Part shown: piece after piece, positions 1 to 6,190 of the stretch
Position numbering within the stretch: the first letter of the stretch is position 1
How the letters are laid out: every line of letters starts with the position of its first letter
DNA from: Candidatus Latescibacterota bacterium
GTDB taxonomy: Bacteria; Latescibacterota; UBA2968; UBA8231
DNA: 40,850 nt
Direction of reading: 5' to 3'
NCBI GenBank assembly: GCA_021295675.1
Contig: JAGWBY010000019.1
Span: 19,231-60,080, forward strand
Translations under genes and position numbers: made by a program
Notes under the pieces: model-generated
The model's database searches: none
What the model was told of the DNA's origin: nothing
What the model saw: the letters and a program-made list of their open reading frames with translations, nothing else

Positions 1-39
1 GCGCATCTCCTTGGTGTACACGGCGGCAAAATTACGCAT
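1..39 (-). CDS. ABC-2 type transporter permease, N-terminal fragment (runs off window)
   Basis: Only the first 13 codons are visible (MRNFAAVYTKEMR), starting at an ATG two bases after the stop of the ABC ATPase gene. A short basic start of this kind before a first membrane helix is usual for ABC-2 permeases of the GldF/NatB type. Its position directly after a GldA-like ATPase makes a permease partner the natural reading. The identification rests mainly on context, because no membrane segment lies inside the window. Confidence 0.5.
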   Translation of the reverse strand, partial: MRNFAAVYTKEMR

Positions 40-40
40 T

Positions 41-954
41 TTAAGCTGCTACCTCCTCGCTAGTCAGGCTCAGGAAAATATCTTCGAGGGTCATGTCGAG
101 CGGCCGCAACTCGCGGAGACTGAAGCCGCTTTCCACGACCTTGCGGGTCAGGTCGTCGCGCACGTCAGCTCCGGGTGCGCTCGTCACCACATACGCGCCT
201 TCTTCGCCGCTGGCTTCCACCTCCAGCACGCCCTCTAGCTGACCGATCATGCCCAGCACCTGCTCGCTGGGGCCGTCTATGTGGGCGCGTAGCACCTCGC
301 CCTCCTTGAGCTGGGCCATGAGGCTTTCGGGCGTGCCTTGGCCGGCGATGCGGCCGTTGTTGATGATCGCCACGTGCCCGCAGGTCATGCTCACTTCCGA
401 CAGGATGTGAGTGCTGAGAATGACCGTGTGGTCGCCTCGCGGATTTCGATGATCTGCTTGGGGTCGAGACCCACAGTCGGCTCGTCGAGGATGAGCACCT
501 CCGGCTCGTGGACGAGGGCCTGGGCCAAGCCGACGCGCTGCCGGTAGCCCTTGGACAGGTGACCGATCACTGTGTGGCGCTGGTGGGCAATGCCGGTTTT
601 TTCCATGGTGTCGTCGATCCGGCTGTTGAGGGCCGCGCTGGGCACGCCCTTGATTTTGGCCACGAAGCGCAGATAGGCGTTTACCGTCATATCGTGATAG
701 AGCGGCGGCTGCTCGGGCAGATAGCCAATGCGCTTGCGCACCTCCATGGACTCTTCGGCAATGTCAAAACCAGCTACCTTGGCTTCGCCCTGCGAAGGCG
801 GCAGATAACAGGTAAGTATGCGCATCGTCGTGGTCTTGCCCGCGCCATTTGGCCCGAGGAAACCGAGGATGACGCCCTTGTCAACGTTGAAGGACACATT
901 CTCCACCGCGACGACATCTCCGTAGTATTTGGACAGTTCGCGTACTTCAATCAC
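41..954 (-). CDS. GldA-like ABC transporter ATP-binding protein, frame broken by a short deletion
   Basis: This is the ATPase subunit of an ABC-2 exporter, expected at the inner face of the cytoplasmic membrane. Reading from ATG 954, it shows Walker A GPNGAGKTTT (about residues 34-43), a Q-loop region GYLPEQPP, the signature stretch LSKGYRQRVGLAQAL and Walker B LILDEPTVGLD. The frame then runs to a premature stop. The H-loop part (VILSTHILSEVSM) and the C-terminal domain continue in another frame down to 41. Family members have about six more residues between EIRE and GDHTVILSTH, so roughly 19 nt are missing near 435; adding them gives 310 codons, a normal length. It lies 12 bases after the DUF58 gene and just before the permease. 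It is either a pseudogene or a sequence error. Confidence 0.85.
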
Positions 955-966
955 CGCATTTCCTCC

Positions 967-1842
967 TTAGTGTCGCTGCATCCGCGCGCGAAAAAAGTGA
1001 ATGAGAGGTTCGACATAAGGGCGCGACAGGTCAATCGCGATTTCGTCGACGCCCGCTTTGTGCAATAAAGTGCTGCGGCGCTCGGCCGCGGCCCGCTGTT
1101 CGGCGGCGAAAAACGCGCGCACGCCCTCGTGGCCGCTATCGACGAGCACCTGTTGGCCGGTCTCGGCGTCTTGCAGGTTGATAAAACCAACATCGGGTAG
1201 GTCCCACTCGCGCGGGTCACTCACCACCACGGCGATCAAGTCGTGGCGCTGGCTCAAGTGCCGCAGTGCTGGCTCGTAGCCTTGGTCGAGAAAGTCGGAG
1301 ATGACAAAGATCACGCTGCGGCGGTGCAGGACGCGGCTGAGGTATTCCAAGGCCCCGGCGATAGAGGTCTTGCGCCCCTGCGGCTGAAAGTACAGCAGTT
1401 CGCGCAGCACGCGCAGCACGTGCTTGCGTCCCTTTTTCGGCGGCACGAAAACCTCGACCTCGTCGGTGAAGATGAGCAAGCCTACTCGGTCGTTGTTCTT
1501 GATCGCGCTAAAGGCCAATAACGCCGAGACCTCGACCCCAATTTCCCCCTTCATTTGCTGCTGTGAGCCAAAGGCCCCAGACGCGCTGGCATCTACCACC
1601 AGCACCGCGGTCAACTCGCGCTCTTCATCGAATATTTTGATGAAGGGCGCACCCACCCGCGCCGTCACGTTCCAGTCGATGTGGCGCACGTCATCGCCGG
1701 GCTGGTATTCGCGCGCCTCGGCAAACTCCATCCCCCGCCCCTTGAACGCCGAGTGGTATTCGCCGGCGAAGAGATTGTTCACCATGCTGCGGGTGTGAAT
1801 CTCGATCAGGCGAACTTTGTCGAGTATTTCTTTGGGAATCAC
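967..1842 (-). CDS. DUF58 / von Willebrand factor A-like protein
   Basis: The 291-residue protein belongs to the DUF58 family, usually encoded beside MoxR ATPases. Around residues 35-62 it has the family signature with EYQPGDDVRHIDW. A VWA-like fold follows, with a metal-site motif DASAS at 84-88 and a later VISDF segment. The GTG start at 1842 is chosen because it lies 20 bases after the moxR stop, has an AGGCGAG ribosome site, and begins the conserved IPKEILDKVR helix; upstream in-frame ATGs lie inside moxR. MoxR/DUF58 pairs are linked in the literature to assembly or stress functions of membrane complexes, but the substrate here is unknown. Confidence 0.88.
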   Translation of the reverse strand: MIPKEILDKVRLIEIHTRSMVNNLFAGEYHSAFKGRGMEFAEAREYQPGDDVRHIDWNVTARVGAPFIKIFDEERELTAVLVVDASASGAFGSQQQMKGEIGVEVSALLAFSAIKNNDRVGLLIFTDEVEVFVPPKKGRKHVLRVLRELLYFQPQGRKTSIAGALEYLSRVLHRRSVIFVISDFLDQGYEPALRHLSQRHDLIAVVVSDPREWDLPDVGFINLQDAETGQQVLVDSGHEGVRAFFAAEQRAAAERRSTLLHKAGVDEIAIDLSRPYVEPLIHFFRARMQRH

Positions 1843-1861
1843 GGTTCGGCTCGCCTTGGTT

Positions 1862-2860
1862 TTAGGGGACTTCGATGTGATCGAAGAGTTGTTGCACGAT
1901 GTGATCGCTGTCGATTTCTTCGGCCTCGGCCTCGTACGAGGCAATGATCCGATGCCTGAGCACATCGGCTCCCACGGCCTTGACATCTTCCGGGGTGACG
2001 TAGCCGCGGCGCTGAATGAAGGCGTGGGCACGCGCCGTGCGGACGAGGAAAATAGCAGCCCGCGGCGAGGCCCCGTACTCGATCAGCGGCACCATGTCGG
2101 CCAGCCCGTAATCGGCCGGTCGCCGAGTGGCCTGGACCAGATCGACGACGTAATCCTTGACCTTGTCGTCGATATAGACGATCTCCACTACCCCGCGCAG
2201 GCGGCGTATTTCGTCGATGCTCACTGCTTGCTCTACCTCGATCACACTGTCGTTGGCCATGCGGTCCAAGATCAGCCGCTCCTCAGCGCGCGATGGATAA
2301 TCGACTTTCACTTTGAGCATGAAGCGATCAACTTGGGCTTCGGGCAGCGGGTAGGTTCCCTCTTGATCAATCGGGTTCTGGGTGGCCATGACCAAGAACG
2401 GGTCGTCGAGCGCGTAGGTTTCCTCGCCGATGGTCACCTGCCGCTCCTGCATGCACTCCAAGAGTGCGCTCTGCACTTTGGCCGGTGCGCGGTTTATTTC
2501 GTCGGCCAAGATCAAATGGGCGAAGATCGGGCCTTTCTTGGGTATAAAAACCCCTTGGTGCTGGTTGTAGATGGTGGTCCCGGTCAGATCGGCGGGCAAA
2601 AGATCGGGGGTAAACTGGATTCGCTTAAACTGGGCCGCCACGATCCTCGCCAGCGTCGCTACTGTCAGGGTCTTGGCTAGCCCAGGCACCCCTTCGAGGA
2701 GGATGTGGCCGTTGCACAACAGACCCATTAGGATCCGCTCCACCATGGCGCGTTGGCCGACGATGACTCGGTCCATCTCCTGCAAGATGCGCTCTACCAC
2801 CGCGCTCTCGCGCTGGACCTGCTCGCTAATGGCGTGGATGTCTATTGTTGTTTGCGTCAT
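1862..2860 (-). CDS. MoxR-family AAA+ ATPase
   Basis: This AAA+ ATPase of the MoxR subfamily is thought to act as a chaperone for the VWA-type protein encoded next to it. From the start MTQTTIDIHA (332 residues) there is Walker A GVPGLAKT at 57-64, Walker B LILADEIN near 116-123, the sensor region MATQNPIDQEGTYPLPEAQ, and the C-terminal lid with SPRA. Length and motifs are complete. An alternative ATG lies at 2878, giving six extra residues; neither start has a perfect ribosome site. It is the first gene of an operon with DUF58 and the ABC transporter, downstream of a terminator that separates it from the TPR lipoprotein gene. Confidence 0.92.
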   Translation of the reverse strand: MTQTTIDIHAISEQVQRESAVVERILQEMDRVIVGQRAMVERILMGLLCNGHILLEGVPGLAKTLTVATLARIVAAQFKRIQFTPDLLPADLTGTTIYNQHQGVFIPKKGPIFAHLILADEINRAPAKVQSALLECMQERQVTIGEETYALDDPFLVMATQNPIDQEGTYPLPEAQVDRFMLKVKVDYPSRAEERLILDRMANDSVIEVEQAVSIDEIRRLRGVVEIVYIDDKVKDYVVDLVQATRRPADYGLADMVPLIEYGASPRAAIFLVRTARAHAFIQRRGYVTPEDVKAVGADVLRHRIIASYEAEAEEIDSDHIVQQLFDHIEVP

Positions 2861-2894
2861 CGGATGTACTCTCGACATTGTCCTATTCAGCCAA

Positions 2895-2926
2895 TAAAAA
2901 ACCGCCCTGCGGATTCGCAAGCGGCT
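2895..2926 (-). terminator. Rho-independent terminator after the TPR lipoprotein gene
   Basis: Read on the minus strand, CCGCTTGCG pairs with CGCAGGGCGG across an AATC loop, allowing G-T pairs and one bulge. A run of six T follows. It lies between the end of the TPR gene (2969) and the start of moxR (2860), so the two form separate units. Confidence 0.7.
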
Positions 2927-2968
2927 GGGCCTTTCTGCCTCAAATATCTATGGCAATTTTCCAACGTG

Positions 2969-3460
2969 TTAAGGAACGGCGACCTCTTCCTGAAATTGCA
3001 CCCATTCTTGGGGGGCGCGCCCGACGTTGGGCAACAGGTGCCGGGCGCTGGTGGCCAGCTCGGAATCTGGGTAGTGCTCAATCACGCGCCGATAAGCCCG
3101 CCTCGCCTGCTCTAGGTCGCGGATGTGCTCCTCATATATAAAGGCGATCATAAATTGGGCTTCGTCGCCGTGCCCGCTAGCGGGATACTCGGCCAATACG
3201 CGCTCGTAATAACCGATGGCCTCCTGCATCTTCCCTTGCTGTTGGGCCAAGCCGGCGAGTTTTCTCAGCGCCTCCGGTGCTCTGGGAGACTGGTCAAAGT
3301 GCTCGACAAAGGCCGTAAAATGCGCGATCGCTTGGTCGGCCGTGGCGGGGTCGGCCGCAGCGGCCTCGCCGGCCGCGAACAACTCCTCAGCACTTTGCTG
3401 GCCGCAGCCTCCCAACCAAGACCCGGCAACCAAAATTCCCAGTAGTATCCTCGACAACAT
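2969..3460 (-). CDS. Small TPR-repeat lipoprotein (BamD/YbgF-like)
   Basis: This 163-residue protein begins with a hydrophobic export signal ending in WLGGC, so Cys19 is the likely lipidated residue and the protein probably sits on a membrane facing the periplasm. The rest is helical and carries about three tetratricopeptide-type repeats, for example AIGYYERVLAEYP and ARRAYRRVIEHYPDSE, as in BamD or YbgF/CpoB scaffolds. Its short length and missing coiled coil do not allow assignment to either. It follows the FmdB-type gene by 34 bases and is closed by a hairpin terminator, suggesting a two-gene unit. Confidence 0.8.
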   Translation of the reverse strand: MLSRILLGILVAGSWLGGCGQQSAEELFAAGEAAAADPATADQAIAHFTAFVEHFDQSPRAPEALRKLAGLAQQQGKMQEAIGYYERVLAEYPASGHGDEAQFMIAFIYEEHIRDLEQARRAYRRVIEHYPDSELATSARHLLPNVGRAPQEWVQFQEEVAVP

Positions 3461-3494
3461 CTATGTTTAACCACGCATCGCGCGGGAAAGTTCC

Positions 3495-3782
3495 TCAATC
3501 GGCTTTGGCGGCCTTCGCTTTGCCGTCGCCCTTTTTATCGCCGGCCTTACTGCTGCCGCTGTCTTTGTCGGCCTTAGCCGCCTTCTGGTATCCATCGCTG
3601 CGATAGTCGGTTGTATAAAAACCCGTTCCTTTAAAGAGCAGGCCGCCGCCCATGCCGATGAGCCGCTTGACCGGGCCTTTGCAGTTTGCTTCCGAGCAGG
3701 TCTGGCGCGGCGCGGCCGTGATGCTCTGAAATTCTTCAAATCGGTGGCCGCACTGCTGGCATTCGTATTCGTATGTGGGCAT
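3495..3782 (-). CDS. FmdB-family zinc-ribbon protein
   Basis: The 95-residue protein starts MPTYEYECQQCGHRFE, the hallmark of FmdB regulatory proteins. CQQCG and a second C-x4-C pair (TCSEANC) can bind one zinc ion. The middle has RLIGMGGGLLFKGTGFYTTDY, the usual second part of the family. The tail is a low-complexity Lys/Ala/Asp stretch likely to be disordered. The start is set at the ATG at 3782 because the conserved ribbon begins there. The precise function of the family is not known. An AT-rich stretch at 3790-3840 precedes it and probably holds its promoter, but no clear hexamers can be named. Confidence 0.88.
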   Translation of the reverse strand: MPTYEYECQQCGHRFEEFQSITAAPRQTCSEANCKGPVKRLIGMGGGLLFKGTGFYTTDYRSDGYQKAAKADKDSGSSKAGDKKGDGKAKAAKAD

Positions 3783-3848
3783 GGCTTTGGCTCTCGCTAT
3801 AATTAAAAATACAAACCTATTAATATAAATTCGGTCACCTAGGGACGC

Positions 3849-3896
3849 AATACTTGGCAACGCGCCGAGCGCTACTCGGCAGTACCCATTTTCGGG
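3849..3896. repeat. 48-bp hairpin repeat, copy B
   Basis: This stretch matches 6143-6190 at 45 of 48 positions, with the first 34 bases identical. It contains GCCGAG-CGCTA-CTCGGC, a six-base stem with a five-base loop. In copy A the same bases encode the last residues and stop codon of the TPR/periplasmic-binding protein gene. Here they stand alone: on the minus strand they would read FPKMGTAE and stop, with an in-frame stop just before, so no gene surrounds them. Confidence 0.8.
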
Positions 3897-3897
3897 A

Positions 3898-3960
3898 ACT
3901 ACGAGACGGTCGCGCAGATCACCGACGGCGTGGAGCGGTATTTTGACTTCTATAACCGGA
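3898..3960 (+). mobile_element. Probable remnant of an IS3-family transposase C-terminus
   Basis: The plus strand reads YETVAQITDGVERYFDFYN, which resembles the end of the integrase core of IS3-type transposases, where a Y-F-x-F-Y-N block precedes RPHQxLGYRTP. Resemblance stops right after FYNRN, and no upstream catalytic DDE part is present. Only a scrap of about 20 codons remains, wedged between the 48-bp repeat and the first envelope paralogue. The call is from memory of the motif. Confidence 0.4.
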
Positions 3961-3987
3961 ATAGTGGGACCTTTCTCTTAGCAGGGT

Positions 3988-4449
3988 TCAAAAGCGGAGC
4001 GCGGCAAAGGCGGAGAGGCCGCCCTTGGGGTTGGGTGTTAAACTGAAGGAGATGCGGCGATTTTGAGGAGGCTTGCGCCATGCCTCCGAAGCAATGAGTG
4101 AACCGACAGCAGGTCCGCCCAATAGTGCAAATGCGAATAGCTCACCAGGCACTTCCGCTCCCGTTGCCGAAAATAAATATAACAACCCTGCTCCCCCTAC
4201 TTCCCCCAGAATACCTCCCATCAGTGTCCCGAAGAAAGAATCATACGGATCGACCAAGCTGACTCCAATCGGGAATCCCAACAGATGGCCGTAAAGTACT
4301 CCTCCGAGAGTCCCTAACCCTCCCAAGTTTGCGCCACTTTCCTGTACATCCACTAATGTGTACGAGAAAATAGCACTCGAAAGACTACCAGCAATCACCT
4401 TTTTGACAAACCGTTTGCCAGCCTCCGTCTGCGCCGAAAGGCTATCCAT
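3988..4449 (-). CDS. Envelope protein of unknown function, paralogue 1 (domain only, no signal peptide)
   Basis: This 153-residue protein of unknown function is built of Gly-rich hydrophobic segments, including GFPIGVSLVDPYDS, followed by SEAWRKPPQNRRISF and a C-terminal strand ending in Phe. The same order is found in the C-terminal half of the gene at 4923-6107, showing a paralogous domain. The terminal amphipathic strand with final F resembles outer-membrane barrel ends, while the Gly-rich segments look like a glycine-zipper membrane hairpin. It starts MDSLSAQTE four bases after the previous stop and has no export signal. It may depend on the upstream gene, or may have lost its N-terminus. 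Confidence 0.65.
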   Translation of the reverse strand: MDSLSAQTEAGKRFVKKVIAGSLSSAIFSYTLVDVQESGANLGGLGTLGGVLYGHLLGFPIGVSLVDPYDSFFGTLMGGILGEVGGAGLLYLFSATGAEVPGELFAFALLGGPAVGSLIASEAWRKPPQNRRISFSLTPNPKGGLSAFAALRF

Positions 4450-4452
4450 TGT

Positions 4453-4926
4453 CTAACCGTTAGAGTTGCTATACTCGTCTGCTATAGCATTAGACCCTAT
4501 GGCTGAGATACCGGAGATGCCATCTCCACCAGCGTCGCCACCTCCATCGGTACCAACCGAGGGGAGTATTAACATCAGACCGGAAATGTTTCCCACAAGA
4601 GCACCCTTACCCAACTTTAAGGCAATCCGTCTTCTGGTCTCCTTGTTATCCGTTGTCCCTGTTTTCGTCGAAAGACTATCTGGCGTCTCTTTGAGCTCCC
4701 CCTCGGTATGACTAGAATCGGCTAGAGATTGCTTCAAAGGAACATAGGGGCCGAAGTTTTCTTTCAGCGTGGAACTAGTAGGTAAACTCCCCGGCTTGAG
4801 CGACACCTCGTAGTGCGACGAGCCGTAGGACACCAACAGAGGCGAAGACAGCTCGGCCTCCGCTGACATGAGGGCGGCAAACAGGGTAAGTATAGCGATC
4901 AAAAAGGGTATAGCACCTATAGTCAA
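4453..4926 (-). CDS. Exported protein of unknown function, paralogue 2 (C-terminally shortened)
   Basis: From a TTG start at 4926 that overlaps the TGA of the preceding gene (TTGA), this gives 157 residues. It opens with a strongly hydrophobic signal sequence ending near SAEA. The middle has PDSLSTKTG, then RRRIALKLGKGALVGNISG, matching the start of the domain in the two neighbouring genes (DSLS, then KKGIAG or KKVIAG). The GFPxGVSxVDPYDS and WRKPPQ parts are absent, and the protein ends in a Gly/Asp-rich stretch, so it is a truncated member. A longer reading from an ATG at 5016 would sit inside the preceding gene and hide the signal sequence, so it is not preferred. Confidence 0.55.
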   Translation of the reverse strand: MTIGAIPFLIAILTLFAALMSAEAELSSPLLVSYGSSHYEVSLKPGSLPTSSTLKENFGPYVPLKQSLADSSHTEGELKETPDSLSTKTGTTDNKETRRRIALKLGKGALVGNISGLMLILPSVGTDGGGDAGGDGISGISAIGSNAIADEYSNSNG

Positions 4927-6107
4927 AAGTGAAGCGTGGAGACGGCGGAGAGGCCGCCGTTGGGGATGGGTGCGAAACCAAAGGAGACGCGGCGGTCTTG
5001 AGGAGGCTTGCGCCATAGTTCAGACGCCATGAGTGAACTAATAACCGGGACGACGTATACCATCTCGAACCCTGTCTCGAAGTCGTTCAGCAATAAACCT
5101 ATGCCCACCGCTCCCGGTATAACACCGGCGAGTAGGGTCTTGGGCAAAGAATCATACGGATCAACCGAACTCACACCCAACGGGAACCCGACACTCCAGC
5201 CGATCCCTCCAACATATAAAAGAACGCCTACTGCTCCTACTGCTCCGTCAGGGCCGCCAGATGGCTCCCATATTTTGTCGTGAACACCCAAGGCTATGAG
5301 TGTAAAAGCGATACCCGAAAAAGTCCCAGCGATCCCCTTTTTGAGCATCCGTAGGCCCCCGCCTTCTCGCTTATCAGCTTTCATATAATACCTTTTCACC
5401 ATCGCCTCCATCTTCTCCGACAGGCTATCGCTACGGGCGGCCTCCGGCTCGGCTTGGGCTGGCTGAACCCGCAGTTGGCGCTGGCCACCAGCGCGACCAG
5501 CAGCTACTTGCGTACTGTCGCTAGCCGCCGACCTCTGGGAAAGCGATTGTGCGGTCGGCTTACCGCAATTGGCAAAGGAGATATGGTCCATCGTGACGCG
5601 CCCGCCCCTCTTGGCATACAGACAGCGCAGGCCGTCTCGTATCACGGCGTGGGATACGTCAGCCAGGCCACCCCGCTCGACGACAAGGCCATACCAGTCG
5701 GCCCCCAACGATGAAGCATCCGCCGAACAGAAGACGATGCCGCCGGCTTGGGCATGCAGCCGCCCCTCGACGATCAGTTCCGCGCGGGTGGAGTCCAAGC
5801 CGCCTTGGGTATCATCGCGGTAGGGCAGAAAGTGGACCTTCGTATCGGGAGCAAGAGTCAGGGTTACTCCCGACGCAATCGTCACATCGCCGCCGACATA
5901 CACCGTGTCTCGCCAAGTTGTGTCCTGTTCGATCCGACCCGTCCAGTAGGGGCGAAGGGAATCGGGCTCATCGGTTTCCTGCGCGGCCCCAGAGGCGGTA
6001 TAGCCAACCTGAAAAACCAGCAAGGGCATTAGCCATCTTATCGCACGCAAAGCGACGGTGCTTCGCCGTCCAAGTAGGGCCGCCAAGGACAGGGGCAAGC
6101 TGGTCAT
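4923..6107 (-). CDS. Exported beta-helix protein with C-terminal envelope domain, paralogue 3
   Basis: This 394-residue protein has an N-terminal signal sequence (hydrophobic core WLMPLLVFQVGY, cleavage likely near SGAAQ). Residues of about 50-185 resemble right-handed parallel beta-helix rungs (VYVGGDVTIASGVTLTLAP and similar). A Gln/Ala/Ser-rich linker follows. The C-terminal domain shares with its two neighbours DSLSEK, KKGIAG, GFPLGVSSVDPYDSL, LWRKPPQDRRVSF and a terminal strand ending in Phe. It is the only complete copy, so it may be the ancestral form of the tandem cluster. An extracytoplasmic or outer-membrane place is inferred; the function is unknown. It lies 58 bases downstream of the TPR/binding-protein gene. 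Confidence 0.75.
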   Translation of the reverse strand: MTSLPLSLAALLGRRSTVALRAIRWLMPLLVFQVGYTASGAAQETDEPDSLRPYWTGRIEQDTTWRDTVYVGGDVTIASGVTLTLAPDTKVHFLPYRDDTQGGLDSTRAELIVEGRLHAQAGGIVFCSADASSLGADWYGLVVERGGLADVSHAVIRDGLRCLYAKRGGRVTMDHISFANCGKPTAQSLSQRSAASDSTQVAAGRAGGQRQLRVQPAQAEPEAARSDSLSEKMEAMVKRYYMKADKREGGGLRMLKKGIAGTFSGIAFTLIALGVHDKIWEPSGGPDGAVGAVGVLLYVGGIGWSVGFPLGVSSVDPYDSLPKTLLAGVIPGAVGIGLLLNDFETGFEMVYVVPVISSLMASELWRKPPQDRRVSFGFAPIPNGGLSAVSTLHF

Positions 6108-6142
6108 TCTCTTCGGTCCCAGGGTATGCCTCCACCGTTGAG

Positions 6143-6190
6143 AATACTTGGCAACGCGCCGAGCGCTACTCGGCAGCGCCCATTTGCGGG
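6143..6190. repeat. 48-bp hairpin repeat, copy A
   Basis: This is the partner of 3849-3896. It covers the last eight codons and stop of the binding-protein gene and about 20 bases after it. The hairpin GCCGAG-CGCTA-CTCGGC spans the stop codon. No T-run follows on the minus strand, so it is not an obvious intrinsic terminator. Confidence 0.8.

Noticed and set aside
1817..2680. Plus-strand open frame opposite moxR and DUF58 (287 codons)
   Set aside because: It overlaps clear conserved genes on the other strand and shows no family features or ribosome site.
3849..3990. CRISPR array or attachment site near the 48-bp repeat
   Set aside because: There are only two copies more than 2 kb apart, no regular spacers, and no integrase or cas gene nearby.
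4923..5016. Longer N-terminus for the second envelope paralogue, from an ATG at 5016
   Set aside because: It would lie inside the conserved end of the preceding gene and put 30 basic residues before the evident signal sequence.
6143..6190. Intrinsic terminator at the hairpin over the binding-protein stop codon
   Set aside because: The stem is short and no T-run follows on the transcribed strand; the repeated nature of the element is the better description.
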